From positions 49,264-113,263 of the forward strand of contig NZ_MRCS01000017.1 of NCBI RefSeq assembly GCF_002303925.1: a stretch of 64,000 bases of DNA, given 5' to 3'. Numbering within the stretch: position 1 is the first letter of the stretch; every line of letters begins with the position of its first letter. Shown here one piece after another: positions 1 to 9,158 of this stretch. Source of the DNA: Pseudomonas sp. ACN8 (GTDB lineage Bacteria; Pseudomonadota; Gammaproteobacteria; Pseudomonadales; Pseudomonadaceae). A program made the translations under genes and the position numbers. Below the pieces are notes generated by a model. It was not told where the DNA came from. It was given only the letters and a program-made list of their open reading frames with translations, and did no database searches.

Positions 1-964
1 CCTGCGCCGGCGCCCCCAGGGCAATCGTGCCGCTGTCGGCGATATCGGCACCGAAGATCAGACGCAGCAACTCGGTGCGCCCCGCGCCGATCAAACCGGA
101 AATGCCGAAAATCTCTCCGGCACGGACTTCGAACGACACGTCGCGAACCTTGTCGGCACGGCTCAGGCCCTTGACCGTCAACACCGGAGCGCCGATCTTG
201 CGCGCCCCCATATCGATGTGTTCGCCGAGCTCGCGGCCGACCATCAGCGTGACCAGTTGCTCGCTGTTGTAGTTGGCCATCGGCTCGACGCAGACCAGGT
301 TGCCATCGCGCAGCACGGCAATGCGCTGCGCGACTCGCGCCAGCTCTTCGAGGCGATGGGAGATGTAGATGATCGATACGCCGCGAGCCTGCAGACGGGT
401 AATCTGCTCGAACAGCATTTCGACTTCGCGGGCAGTGAGCATCGCGGTCGGCTCATCGAGAATCAGCACATGACAATCGCCAATCAGGTTACGGGCGATC
501 TCGACCATTTGCTGGTGGCCGATACCCAGTTCGCCGACCAGGGTGTCCGGGTCAATGGCGTCGAGCCCGACATGCGCCATGGCCTCGATGGCGGCCTTGC
601 GCAACTGCTTGCGACTGATCCAGCCGCCCTTGCTGGGCAGGTTGTCGAGAAACAGGTTTTCCGCCACCGACAGGGTCGGTAGCAGATTGAGCTCCTGCAT
701 GACCATGCGGATACCCAGCGCCTCAGCCTGAGCCCGGCTACCCGGACGATAGTCCTGCCCCTGAAACCGCATCTGGCCGGTGGTCGGCGTGACCAGCCCG
801 CCAATAATCTTCGAAAGCGTGCTTTTGCCCGCACCGTTCTCGCCGGTCAACGCCAGCACTTCCCCGCGCATGAGCGTCAGGTCGATGCCGGCCAGGACCG
901 GTTGGGCGTAGGTCTTGCCGATACCGCTGACCGAAAGGACAGCGTTCGGAGCGCAAACTGACAT
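1..964 (-). CDS. rbsA: Sugar ABC transporter ATP-binding protein, RbsA-like (partial)
   Basis: Energises uptake of a sugar, probably ribose, at the inner membrane. The reading frame starts at 964 (MSVCAPNAVL) and runs off the left edge, leaving about 321 residues. The first ATPase domain shows a Walker A (GENGAGKST, residues 41-49), a sugar-ABC signature (LGIGHQQMVEIAR) and a Walker B (LDEPTAML). A second domain begins before the edge, as in the roughly 500-residue tandem-ATPase RbsA/MglA family. It follows rbsB by about 55 nt in the same direction, so the two are probably co-transcribed. The family is clear; ribose as substrate is inferred. Confidence 0.85.
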   Translation of the reverse strand, partial: MSVCAPNAVLSVSGIGKTYAQPVLAGIDLTLMRGEVLALTGENGAGKSTLSKIIGGLVTPTTGQMRFQGQDYRPGSRAQAEALGIRMVMQELNLLPTLSVAENLFLDNLPSKGGWISRKQLRKAAIEAMAHVGLDAIDPDTLVGELGIGHQQMVEIARNLIGDCHVLILDEPTAMLTAREVEMLFEQITRLQARGVSIIYISHRLEELARVAQRIAVLRDGNLVCVEPMANYNSEQLVTLMVGRELGEHIDMGARKIGAPVLTVKGLSRADKVRDVSFEVRAGEIFGISGLIGAGRTELLRLIFGADIADSGTIALGAPAQ

Positions 965-1019
965 AAAAACTCTCCATGCGCTCGTCCGGCTGGACGAGCG
1001 CCGTTGCGTCGCCAGAAGG

Positions 1020-1976
1020 TTACTTGGTGACCAGTTCAACCGGCGTTTCGATCACGCCATTGGCGCCGCCTTCGACCTTCTCGCCCTTGAGAATCTTCAA
1101 TGCAGTCTCGATGCCGAACACCGCCTGCCTGGCCGCAAACTGGTCCGCGGTGGCCAGCACACGGCCATCCTTGAGCATTGGCTGGATGGCATTGATGTTG
1201 TCGTAGCCGACCACTTGCACCTTGCCGGCCTTGCCCGCGGCGCGCACCGCAGACACCGCACCGACCGCCATGCTGTCGTTGCCGGCCAACAGGGCCTTGG
1301 TTTGCGGATATTCGCTGAGAATCGATGCAGCGACCTTGTTGCCCTTGTCGATCTCCCAGTCACCGGATTGCAGGGACACGACCTTGATCTGCGCCGCCTC
1401 CATCGCATCCTTGAAACCTGCGGTCCGCTGTTGGGCATTGGTGGTGGTGGACACACCTTCGATGATGCCGACTTCGTCACCGGCCTTCAGCTGTTTGGCC
1501 AGGTAATCGCCCACCAGCCGTGCGCCCTTGCGGTTGTCCGGGCCTACGAACGGAACATTGATGTTTTTGCTTTTGACGACAGCGGGGTCCAACTGGTTGT
1601 CGATGTTGATCACGGTGATACCGGCATCGATGGCTTTCTTGATCACCGGGACCATGGCCTTGGAGTCTGCCGGTGCAATCACCAGTGCATTGACCTTGGC
1701 CAGGATCATCTGCTCGACGATGCGCGTCTGGCCCGCGGTGTCGGTTTCATCCTTGATGCCGTTGGAGATGAGGTCGAATTCGCCGGAGTGATCTTTCTGG
1801 TAGGCCTTGGCGCCGTCCTCCATGGTCAGGAAGAACTCGTTGGCCAGGGATTTCATGACCAGAGCGACTTTCGGTTTTTCAGCGGTTTCAGCAAAGGCCG
1901 AAGAGACAGGCAGTGCAGCGGATGCGGCAGCCAGCATAGCGACAGCGAGAAGACGTCCAGCGAATGGCAGCTTCAT
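1020..1976 (-). CDS. rbsB: Periplasmic sugar-binding protein, RbsB-like
   Basis: Captures a sugar in the periplasm for the adjacent ABC transporter. 318 residues, with a Sec signal peptide (residues 1-29, ending SSAFA) and a periplasmic-binding-protein type 1 fold: a first lobe beginning KPKVALVMKSL, the hinge-region PADSKAM and IDNQ segments, and a second lobe with AGNDSMAVG and VVGYDN. Length is slightly over the usual 290-300 because of the N-terminus. It is first in its operon, behind a LacI-type operator, which fits control by an RbsR-like repressor. The family is firm; the exact sugar is inferred. Confidence 0.85.
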   Translation of the reverse strand: MKLPFAGRLLAVAMLAAASAALPVSSAFAETAEKPKVALVMKSLANEFFLTMEDGAKAYQKDHSGEFDLISNGIKDETDTAGQTRIVEQMILAKVNALVIAPADSKAMVPVIKKAIDAGITVINIDNQLDPAVVKSKNINVPFVGPDNRKGARLVGDYLAKQLKAGDEVGIIEGVSTTTNAQQRTAGFKDAMEAAQIKVVSLQSGDWEIDKGNKVAASILSEYPQTKALLAGNDSMAVGAVSAVRAAGKAGKVQVVGYDNINAIQPMLKDGRVLATADQFAARQAVFGIETALKILKGEKVEGGANGVIETPVELVTK

Positions 1977-2068
1977 GGGTTCACTCCGATCTTATGATTA
2001 TTGTGAGCAACGCTTGCGCTGGCGTAAGCTTCACGGCCCACCGCGATGAAAAGCCATCATTGGAGCCG

Positions 2069-2082
2069 CGCAAACGTTTGCG
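2069..2082. promoter_or_regulatory. LacI-family operator upstream of rbsB
   Basis: CGCAAACGTTTGCG is a perfect 14-bp palindrome with the central CG and the AAACGTTT core typical of LacI/GalR-family operators such as those bound by RbsR. It lies 93 nt upstream of the rbsB start, in the promoter region. No rbsR gene is visible here; in pseudomonads it usually lies further down the same operon, beyond the left edge. Confidence 0.7.
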
Positions 2083-2169
2083 TTAACCAAACTATGCGAA
2101 CCCTGCCTGTATTTGTCAACGACCTGAAATGCGCTTTCAGAGATGCCTGGCAAAAAAACGGCATTCAAT

Positions 2170-2631
2170 TCATGCCGTGGTGTTGACCACCGTTCCCGTG
2201 CCGGAACCCTTGGCCAGCTCCTTGATCAGGCTTGCGCTCACTTGCAGGATGGCGCCGTTGGTGTCGGCAACCTGCCCCTGAATGGCCGCTACCGCGGTGG
2301 TCTTGGCTTCCGGGGTTGGATAGGACGCTGCCTGGGTTTGCGCCAGTTGCTGCTGTTGCTCGCGCAATTGCTGCTGCAACTCCTTCAGACGCTTGAGCAA
2401 GACCTTCACCGCAACGCTGGTGTTATCGCTGGTTTGCGATTCAGCCTGTGCGCCGGCGCTCTCCCCCAGACCTACCGGGCCCGTCTTGACCTGAGTGCCA
2501 TCGCTTTTCTTTGTACCCAGCGCCTGGGCGGCCGCATCAGCTGCTGCGTCGCTCAAGGCGCGAAGGGTAGTGGCCGATTTGCCACCGATGGTGACGCCGG
2601 CGGCATTGGGTATGCCAACAGATAACGACAT
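2170..2631 (-). CDS. Conserved hypothetical protein with Gln-rich coiled coil
   Basis: 153 residues starting MSLSVGIPNA. This start is chosen over a longer upstream frame because it has a Shine-Dalgarno AGGAG 7 nt before the ATG. There is no signal peptide or membrane segment. The N-terminal third is Ala-rich (DAAADAAAQALG), followed by a helical Gln-rich stretch (LKELQQQLREQQQQLAQ, about residues 75-95) likely to form a coiled coil, then a short Ala/Val-rich tail. I do not recognise the function. It stands alone, convergent to nothing and about 350 nt from the divergent asparaginase gene. Confidence 0.7.
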   Translation of the reverse strand: MSLSVGIPNAAGVTIGGKSATTLRALSDAAADAAAQALGTKKSDGTQVKTGPVGLGESAGAQAESQTSDNTSVAVKVLLKRLKELQQQLREQQQQLAQTQAASYPTPEAKTTAVAAIQGQVADTNGAILQVSASLIKELAKGSGTGTVVNTTA

Positions 2632-4072
<1,441 letters not shown>

Positions 4073-4111
4073 TTCGCCCTCGCCTGACCGATCCGGTCGG
4101 GCACCCCGTGC

Positions 4112-4137
4112 GCCACTCGCCAGCCTTGGCGAGTGGC
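4112..4137. terminator. Inverted repeat after ansB, possible terminator
   Basis: GCCACTCGCCA, a 4-nt loop, then TGGCGAGTGGC: a perfect 11-bp stem 40 nt after the ansB stop codon. No T-run follows, so it may stabilise the mRNA 3' end rather than terminate intrinsically. Confidence 0.5.
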
Positions 4138-4224
4138 TGCCGCTGGATCTTACAAAAAAACTTCCTTCGCCTTACGCCAAACGGAACAAATCGCTGTCAG
4201 AGGATTTTCTTGGTTTTTAAGCAG

Positions 4225-4265
4225 TTGCGAAATGGCCTACAGTTAAATACTGTATGCACGTACAG
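4225..4265 (+). promoter_or_regulatory. LexA-controlled promoter of the DUF1654-endA operon
   Basis: A sigma-70-like promoter is readable: TTGCGA at 4225-4230, 17-nt spacer, TACTGT at 4248-4253. Overlapping the -10 is CTGTATGCACGTACAG (4250-4265), which fits the gammaproteobacterial LexA consensus CTG-N10-CAG with near-complete symmetry. LexA bound there would block the -10, so the operon should be induced by DNA damage. Confidence 0.75.
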
Positions 4266-4283
4266 CTTAATAAGGATAATTCT

Positions 4284-4523
4284 GTGGACACCACCTCTGA
4301 CTCTCCTGACACCTATGTACGCATGGGCCTGCGCGTTCAGAAAATCATCAACTCTCCCACCGCACAAAAGGCCAGGGCAGCACTGATCTTCCGCCTGCCT
4401 GACGAACCGGTGGATGAATGGGAACGCTTGCTGGAAGAAATCGACGAGAACGACAACGTCACCCTCGCTTATCGCGACGATGGCGGCGTGCAGATTTTCT
4501 GGGTTGTGCCGAAGGAAGATTGA
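4284..4523 (+). CDS. DUF1654 domain protein
   Basis: 79 residues. The start is taken as GTG 4284 (MDTTSDSPDT), with AAGGA 7 nt before it. An in-frame ATG at 4254 lies inside the LexA box and the -10 and cannot be in the transcript. The body (YVRMGLRVQKII, then LIFRLPDEPVDEWERLLEEI and a C-terminal VQIFWVVP) is the DUF1654 family, small proteins found mainly in Pseudomonas and its phages. The molecular role is not established from sequence. It lies 4 nt upstream of endA, whose ribosome site is inside this gene, so the two are translationally close. SOS control is inferred from the promoter. Confidence 0.82.
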   Translation: MDTTSDSPDTYVRMGLRVQKIINSPTAQKARAALIFRLPDEPVDEWERLLEEIDENDNVTLAYRDDGGVQIFWVVPKED

Positions 4524-4527
4524 GTCG

Positions 4528-5217
4528 ATGAGTGTCCGCTGGTTTGCTTTGCTGTTTCTGTTTTTTGTCATGGGCGCGCATGCCGACGCGCCGCGCACCT
4601 TCACCGAAGCGAAAAAGGTCGCCTGGACGCTCTACGCGCCCCAGTCCACCGAGTTTTACTGTGGCTGCAAGTACACCGGCAACCGGGTGAACCTTGCCGC
4701 CTGCGGTTATGTGCCCCGTAAAAATGCCAAACGTGCAGCCCGCATCGAGTGGGAGCATATTGTTCCGGCCTGGCAAATCGGCCATCAACGCCAATGCTGG
4801 CAACAGGGCGGCCGCAAGAACTGCACCCGCTACGACCCGGTTTACCAGAAGGCCGAGGCTGATTTGCACAACCTGGTGCCCAGCATTGGCGAAGTCAATG
4901 GCGATCGCAGCAACTTCAGCTTCGGCTGGCTGCCCGAGCAGTCGGGGCAATATGGTTCCTGCCTGACCCAGGTCGACTTCAAGGCCAAGAAAGTCATGCC
5001 CCGCCCTTCCATTCGCGGCATGATCGCCAGGACCTACTTCTACATGAGCAAGCAATACGGCTTGCGTCTGTCGAAACAGGATCGGCAACTGTATGAAGCC
5101 TGGGACAAGACCTATCCGGTACAGGCCTGGGAGCGCCAACGCAACCAGAGCGTGGGGTGCGTCATGGGACGCGGCAACGAGTTCGTCGGCCCGGTAGACA
5201 TGAAGGCCTGCGGCTGA
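4528..5217 (+). CDS. endA: Periplasmic endonuclease I
   Basis: Non-specific DNA endonuclease of the EndA family. 229 residues, with a short signal peptide (residues 1-19, ending GAHA) and several cysteines expected to form disulfides (FYCGCKY, CWQQGG, NCTRYD). The His-Me finger is WEHIVPAW with the catalytic His at residue 77, and a downstream DLHNLVP segment carries the metal-binding Asn. The ATG at 4528 is preferred over an upstream in-frame start because it begins the signal peptide and has GAAGGAAG 9 nt before it. Second gene of an SOS-type operon with DUF1654; ended by an intrinsic terminator. Confidence 0.93.
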   Translation: MSVRWFALLFLFFVMGAHADAPRTFTEAKKVAWTLYAPQSTEFYCGCKYTGNRVNLAACGYVPRKNAKRAARIEWEHIVPAWQIGHQRQCWQQGGRKNCTRYDPVYQKAEADLHNLVPSIGEVNGDRSNFSFGWLPEQSGQYGSCLTQVDFKAKKVMPRPSIRGMIARTYFYMSKQYGLRLSKQDRQLYEAWDKTYPVQAWERQRNQSVGCVMGRGNEFVGPVDMKACG

Positions 5218-5243
5218 ATCCGGAACGGGACACCTGAAACGAC

Positions 5244-5278
5244 AAAGGCCTCGAGGTTAAACACCCGAGGCCTTTTTT
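5244..5278 (+). terminator. Intrinsic terminator of endA
   Basis: AAAGGCCTCG pairs with CGAGGCCTTT around a short loop and runs into a T6 tract, 27 nt after the endA stop. The A-run on the other side means it may also serve the convergent SPOR lipoprotein gene. Confidence 0.85.
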
Positions 5279-5301
5279 GTATCTCCAGCGTCTGCGCTAC
5301 G

Positions 5302-5667
5302 TTATAGAGCGGCTGGACGCTCAAGCACCAGCAATTCGATATTTTGTTTCTTCGAGCGAGTGAGCGCCGCGCGAACTTCATCCTGTTTGGCTTCGGCCTC
5401 GGCTTTCGAATTGAACGGCCCCATCAGGATTCGGGTATTGCCATTCTCCTTGACGACGCTGGACATGAAGCTGTGCTCGATCAGCCAGCCACTCAAATCG
5501 CTGACCGCCTGAGGGGTTTCACCTCGCACTTCAAGATCCCATTGCGGGCCGGACACTGGCGCAGGCACGACAGCCATGGCCGGCTTGGGCTTTGGCGCAT
5601 CCACACTGCTGCCCTCGCCACATCCCGCCAGTGCCAATATCGCGATGACCAAAACCATTTTGCGCAC
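5302..5667 (-). CDS. SPOR-domain lipoprotein
   Basis: 121-residue predicted lipoprotein. GTG 5667 is chosen because GGAGG sits 8 nt upstream, and it gives a compact signal (VRKMVLVIAILALAGC) with lipobox LAGC, acylated at Cys16. After a Pro-rich linker the C-terminal 70 residues (WDLEVRGETPQAV, then TRILMGPFNSKAEAEAK) match the SPOR fold, which binds denuded septal peptidoglycan. An envelope or division-site role is inferred from the domain. Monocistronic, convergent with endA. Confidence 0.8.
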   Translation of the reverse strand: MRKMVLVIAILALAGCGEGSSVDAPKPKPAMAVVPAPVSGPQWDLEVRGETPQAVSDLSGWLIEHSFMSSVVKENGNTRILMGPFNSKAEAEAKQDEVRAALTRSKKQNIELLVLERPAAL

Positions 5668-5917
5668 GACGCTTCCCTCCAAATGCATAAAGCGGCGATT
5701 TTAACACCCATGAATACTTCACGAGTGCCGTAAAATGGGCTTAAAACAACGAGAATGATGGTTGCGGCCTCTGTATAGTTACGCCTTGGGAATTAATGCC
5801 GCATCTGCGCGTCAGAATGAGGCACCCAAACCGCGAGACTTCGCACTAATCTATACATAACACCGACCTCTGCACTGTCCGAATCAGGTGCCCCACAAAG
5901 CAATCAAGGAGAAGACC

Positions 5918-6109
5918 ATGCTGATACTCACCCGCAAAGTCGGTGAAAGCATAAACATAGGTGATGACATTACGATCACCATCCTCGGCGTAAGCGGCCA
6001 GCAAGTCAGGATCGGCATCAACGCTCCGAAGGACGTTGCAGTGCATCGTGAAGAGATTTACCAGCGCATTCAGGCCGGCCTGACCGCCCCGGAAAAGCCG
6101 CAATCCTGA
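5918..6109 (+). CDS. rsmE: CsrA-family post-transcriptional regulator RsmE
   Basis: 63-residue RNA-binding dimer that represses translation by covering GGA motifs at ribosome-binding sites, titrated by the Gac-controlled small RNAs. The whole chain ([17 protein letters not shown], then [18 protein letters not shown]) is CsrA, and the [18 protein letters not shown] segment and the TAPEKPQS tail match RsmE of fluorescent pseudomonads rather than RsmA. The internal Met at 5918 is the start: it has AAGGAG 8 nt upstream. That SD lies in TCAAGGAGAA, close to the CANGGANG consensus, so the protein could repress its own mRNA. Confidence 0.93.
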   Translation: MLILTRKVGESINIGDDITITILGVSGQQVRIGINAPKDVAVHREEIYQRIQAGLTAPEKPQS

Positions 6110-6125
6110 ATCCTGTTGCAGTCAG

Positions 6126-6161
6126 TAGCCAGCCCGTTCAGTCCGGAATCACGGCTGGCTA
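6126..6161 (+). terminator. Inverted repeat after rsmE
   Basis: TAGCCAGCC and GGCTGGCTA are perfectly complementary with an 18-nt loop, 17 nt past the rsmE stop. There is no T-run, so it is only a possible terminator. Confidence 0.4.
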
Positions 6162-6294
6162 AAGATTCAGTACCCCATCGCTTTGCACTTTCGCCCCCAC
6201 CCAAACCCCAGGGGCTGATACTAGCGGCAAGCCTCACTCCATTGCTGTCAGACTTTTCTGGTTTACCCCAGGGAAGGATGCGTTCACTGCGCGA

Positions 6295-6750
6295 TCAACC
6301 CAGCATCACGCCTCGCGCCATGCCCGTCGCCGCCACCACCATCAGCAGCACCAGCAGCGCCTCGATATGACTGATCCGTGCAAACAGCTTCGCACGGCCG
6401 GTATCGATCGCCATTTTACGGGCAAGCGCTATTCGCCACTTGATCAGCGTCACCATGGGTGCGATTTCCAGCAGCAAGATCAGGACGAACAGCGTCATCT
6501 TCAGATGAAACAGCGGCTGATGCAGGTAATAGTCCGTGCCTTTCTCGTACCCGCCAAACGCTCGCACCCCCCCACTGATCAATAAAACGACAGCTGAGAT
6601 ACCCCATATATTGTCCGCCATCAGAACACCGCGCACCTCTGCGGCTCCATCGGCCAAACGCCGAAAAGCCGTGCCTCGAACCAACACGGCCCAAAACCCC
6701 AGGGCAAATGCCAGAAGATGAACCGCCGCCAGAAACCAGTGAGTCAGCAT
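6295..6750 (-). CDS. DUF2214 family inner-membrane protein
   Basis: 151 residues, start MLTHWFLAAV, with AGGAG 7 nt upstream. Four hydrophobic segments are apparent: residues 5-25, about 45-65, 80-100 and 128-148, the last ending VVAATGMARG. The pattern and the NIWGISAVVLLISGGVRAF segment match DUF2214, a family of small predicted membrane proteins of unknown function. It is divergent from the carbonic anhydrase gene, sharing a 200-nt promoter region. No function is claimed. Confidence 0.75.
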   Translation of the reverse strand: MLTHWFLAAVHLLAFALGFWAVLVRGTAFRRLADGAAEVRGVLMADNIWGISAVVLLISGGVRAFGGYEKGTDYYLHQPLFHLKMTLFVLILLLEIAPMVTLIKWRIALARKMAIDTGRAKLFARISHIEALLVLLMVVAATGMARGVMLG

Positions 6751-6953
6751 CGAGAAACTCCTGCCAGGTCGAAGTTGTTTGAGCCTGTCAGTAGTAGCCC
6801 ATGAAATGACTGCGTGCACGGCATCCGCGGACAATGCCCGAAACAGAATATGACAGACCAACTAGACTCCACTGCGCTGGTACTGAGCGTCCGCGGCAAT
6901 ACCCGCCCCAACAGCAACTCACTCCCACCGCATTGAACTGAGTAAACAAAATC

Positions 6954-7706
6954 ATGTGTGAATCATGTGATTCAAGCTCTGCTTCAAACACAACAGGCCG
7001 TCGTCGTTTTCTTCAATTTGCCGGATTGAGCGCAGGCGCCCTGCTGCTGACCGGCACACTGCCCGGCAAGATCATCCAGGCAGCCGAAAAAGCGTCAGCC
7101 CCACCCAAACCTCAAAACGTAATCAATCCCGACATGGCGTTGCAAAGACTGATGGAGGGCAATGCACGATATGTAGGCGGTACTTCCACAACGCACGATT
7201 TCAAGGCAGAGCGAGAGGCCCTGGTGTCCGGCCAAAATCCGTTCGTGGCCGTGCTGAGTTGCTCTGACTCGAGGATCGCCCCGGAATATGCGTTCGACAC
7301 CGCGCGCGGCGATCTTTTCTCCATTCGCGTCGCGGGCAACTTCGTTACCCCGGAAGGCTTGGCCAGTCTTGAATACGGAGTTGCCGTATTGGGCGCCCCG
7401 CTGATTCTCGTACTCGGGCATGAGAGCTGCGGCGCCATCGAGGCCGGTATCAAGGCCGTCAAGGATCAGACGATTTTCCCCGGGCATATCCCGAAACTGA
7501 CTGAGGCACTCAAGTCGGCAGTCGAGGCAGTACTCAAGCAGCCCGGGAACCTGATGGAAAACGCCACCGCGCAAAACGTCAAGAATTCGGTCAACAGCCT
7601 GAAGCAGGCCTCACCATTGCTGACCGATGCGCAGAGCAAAGGCGTGCTGAAGATCGTGGGCGGTATCTATCGCCTGGCGAGCGGCAAGGTAGAGCTGATC
7701 GCTTGA
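6954..7706 (+). CDS. Tat-exported beta-class carbonic anhydrase
   Basis: Interconverts CO2 and bicarbonate with a zinc ion. 250 residues. The N-terminus carries a twin-arginine signal (GRRRFLQFAG, then a hydrophobic ALLLTG segment, cleaved near QAAEK), so it is expected to be folded with zinc in the cytoplasm and exported to the periplasm. Zinc ligands and dyad are in place: CSDSR (Cys103, Asp105, Arg107) and HESC (His156, Cys159). Family length without the signal is about 215. Single gene, closed by a hairpin terminator. Confidence 0.92.
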   Translation: MCESCDSSSASNTTGRRRFLQFAGLSAGALLLTGTLPGKIIQAAEKASAPPKPQNVINPDMALQRLMEGNARYVGGTSTTHDFKAEREALVSGQNPFVAVLSCSDSRIAPEYAFDTARGDLFSIRVAGNFVTPEGLASLEYGVAVLGAPLILVLGHESCGAIEAGIKAVKDQTIFPGHIPKLTEALKSAVEAVLKQPGNLMENATAQNVKNSVNSLKQASPLLTDAQSKGVLKIVGGIYRLASGKVELIA

Positions 7707-7755
7707 TCCACGAAGCGCACCTCGCCGGCATCGGTGCATGACCCCGCATCGGCAA

Positions 7756-7781
7756 AGAGCCCAGCGCGACGGCTGGGCTCT
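7756..7781. terminator. Hairpin terminator between convergent genes
   Basis: AGAGCCCAGC and GCTGGGCTCT form a perfect 10-bp stem with a 6-nt loop, followed by a T-containing but interrupted tail. It lies between the carbonic anhydrase stop and the stop of the leftward small gene and could end both transcripts. Confidence 0.6.
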
Positions 7782-7783
7782 GG

Positions 7784-7978
7784 TTATCTTCGGTTTTGCA
7801 TCATTTTATCCGCGAGGGTTCTGGCCCTCTCGATCAACAGGTTCTGCCTGTCCTCGTGGGTAGCCCCACCCACAATCGGAGCAGTCAGATTGCTTTCGGC
7901 AATCAATGCAGCGCAGAAATATCGATCCCAGACAGCCGTGTCCACAGGTGCCTGCTTGCTCATTTGATCGGCGTTCAT
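7784..7978 (-). CDS. Small conserved hypothetical protein
   Basis: 64 residues, start MNADQMSKQA with AGGAG 8 nt upstream (an earlier in-frame Met lacks one). Soluble, with a Cys-containing helix (DRYFCAALIAESN) and a charged C-terminal helix (RQNLLIERARTLADKMM). No known domain recognised. It faces the carbonic anhydrase gene across a shared terminator. Confidence 0.65.
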   Translation of the reverse strand: MNADQMSKQAPVDTAVWDRYFCAALIAESNLTAPIVGGATHEDRQNLLIERARTLADKMMQNRR

Positions 7979-8229
7979 AGACGGCTCCTTTTGATGAGGT
8001 CGCATCGCTAGTTTACGCCTGAATAACAAAAAATCCGGGCCATCATTCACAGTGGCTCGCCATTCGTCGCCTGCCAGAACACCACGAGGAATTCGCCCCT
8101 ATCTGTGGCTTGAGGCTTGCTAAGATCGCCCGTAGCAGCGCCGTAACGACAGGATTCTGACGCCGCAGCCCTTCAATCAATGCTTAAGGACGCCAGCGAT
8201 ACGCTTGGTCAGTCACCGGGAGATGTAAC

Positions 8230-8442
8230 GTGTCAACGCTCAACGAAATCGCAATGAACCACGCGAGAATGGCCAGGGAAAAAGCAGAAAAGTCGATCGA
8301 ACTGAGCGAGCAACACTTCCAGATCGTAGCAAGCTTCGAAGTACCGTCCATTGAAGTACAGCAGAACATCCCAATGCACCTGATCGCGGGAGTACAGGAA
8401 GGCCACCACAACTCCCGCCAGTCAACGCCTTCTGGTCGGTGA
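8230..8442 (+). CDS. Small hypothetical protein (tentative)
   Basis: 70 residues from a GTG start with GGGAG 10 nt upstream. The N-terminal 35 residues (MSTLNEIAMNHARMAREKAEKSIELSEQ region) look like one amphipathic helix; the C-terminus is polar. I do not recognise a family. Coding is supported only by the ribosome site and plausible composition. Two overlapping frames on the other strand look like shadows. Confidence 0.45.
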   Translation: MSTLNEIAMNHARMAREKAEKSIELSEQHFQIVASFEVPSIEVQQNIPMHLIAGVQEGHHNSRQSTPSGR

Positions 8443-8446
8443 CGAT

Positions 8447-8656
8447 TTACGACGGGTCAACGACAGGATCATCGACGCGGCCGCTTTTTCCAGCTTCCGG
8501 ATACTCACTCGTCACCGAGTTAGCGGCATCTACATCTACCATTTCTTCATCGACAGGTGCTTCGTCGTCCGCGGGCAGCGGAACTTCAGATTCTTCACGC
8601 CCGGAATCATCGCTCTGCCGGGAAGTGTTTATAGGAGCGCTCTCATCAATGTGCAT
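8447..8656 (-). CDS. Small acidic, probably disordered protein (tandem paralogue 1)
   Basis: 69 residues with many Asp/Glu (EESEVPLPADDEAPVDEE) and no hydrophobic core, so probably unfolded alone. Start MHIDESAPIN with GGAG 8 nt upstream. Its first 12 residues and ribosome-binding region closely match those of the gene directly upstream (MDIDENAPGN), although the rest differs. The two probably arose by local duplication and divergence. No function recognised. Confidence 0.6.
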   Translation of the reverse strand: MHIDESAPINTSRQSDDSGREESEVPLPADDEAPVDEEMVDVDAANSVTSEYPEAGKSGRVDDPVVDPS

Positions 8657-8695
8657 GCTGACTCTCCATACTGATTCGCGGATGTTTAGCCCGAA

Positions 8696-9016
8696 CTAAC
8701 CGCCCTGGGTATCTATATCAGCATCTTGAACCGGTTTATGTTCAGGCTCGGATTTGAAATCGGGGCTGTAAGAGTTTCCTTTAGCTACGGGATCGTGCTT
8801 TGGATTATTAGGCGCAGTGGCTGAACCAAACGGATCAGACACGTATGTCGAATCCTGATCATTCCCCAGCTCATTTTTCCCACTGCCGGGGTTGATCCGG
8901 GATTTCTTCAGCGGCACATCAGGCCGCCTTGGATCATGGCCTGTTTCGTTATCCGCACTGCTGCCCGCGCCACCCTGTTGCGATATGTTTCCTGGAGCAT
9001 TCTCATCAATATCCAT
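8696..9016 (-). CDS. Small polar, probably disordered protein (tandem paralogue 2)
   Basis: 106 residues, Asn/Asp/Gly/Pro-rich, without hydrophobic segments: start MDIDENAPGN, with segments such as DPRRPDVPLKKS and SATAPNNPKHDPVAKGNS. GGAG precedes the ATG by 8 nt. The leader and first 12 codons are shared with the next gene downstream, 40 nt away, which suggests co-transcription. Overall it resembles short stress-associated disordered proteins of pseudomonads, but I cannot name a family. Confidence 0.6.
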   Translation of the reverse strand: MDIDENAPGNISQQGGAGSSADNETGHDPRRPDVPLKKSRINPGSGKNELGNDQDSTYVSDPFGSATAPNNPKHDPVAKGNSYSPDFKSEPEHKPVQDADIDTQGG

Positions 9017-9158
9017 GCTGGCTCTCCGTATGGTTACGTGAAATGTCCGTGCTTGAACATGAGAGACGCTGAAGCGCTGGTAAGTGCAAAGCAGTGGACG
9101 AATGGCGAGAACGAAAAACCCGGCTCACTGGCCATATTGCTGTTCAGTTGAGGAAATT

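Noticed and set aside
1020..1997. A 360-residue rightward frame (915-1997) over rbsB
   Set aside because: It is the antisense shadow of rbsB, has no ribosome site, and its His/Asp/Leu-rich composition is typical of high-GC antisense frames.
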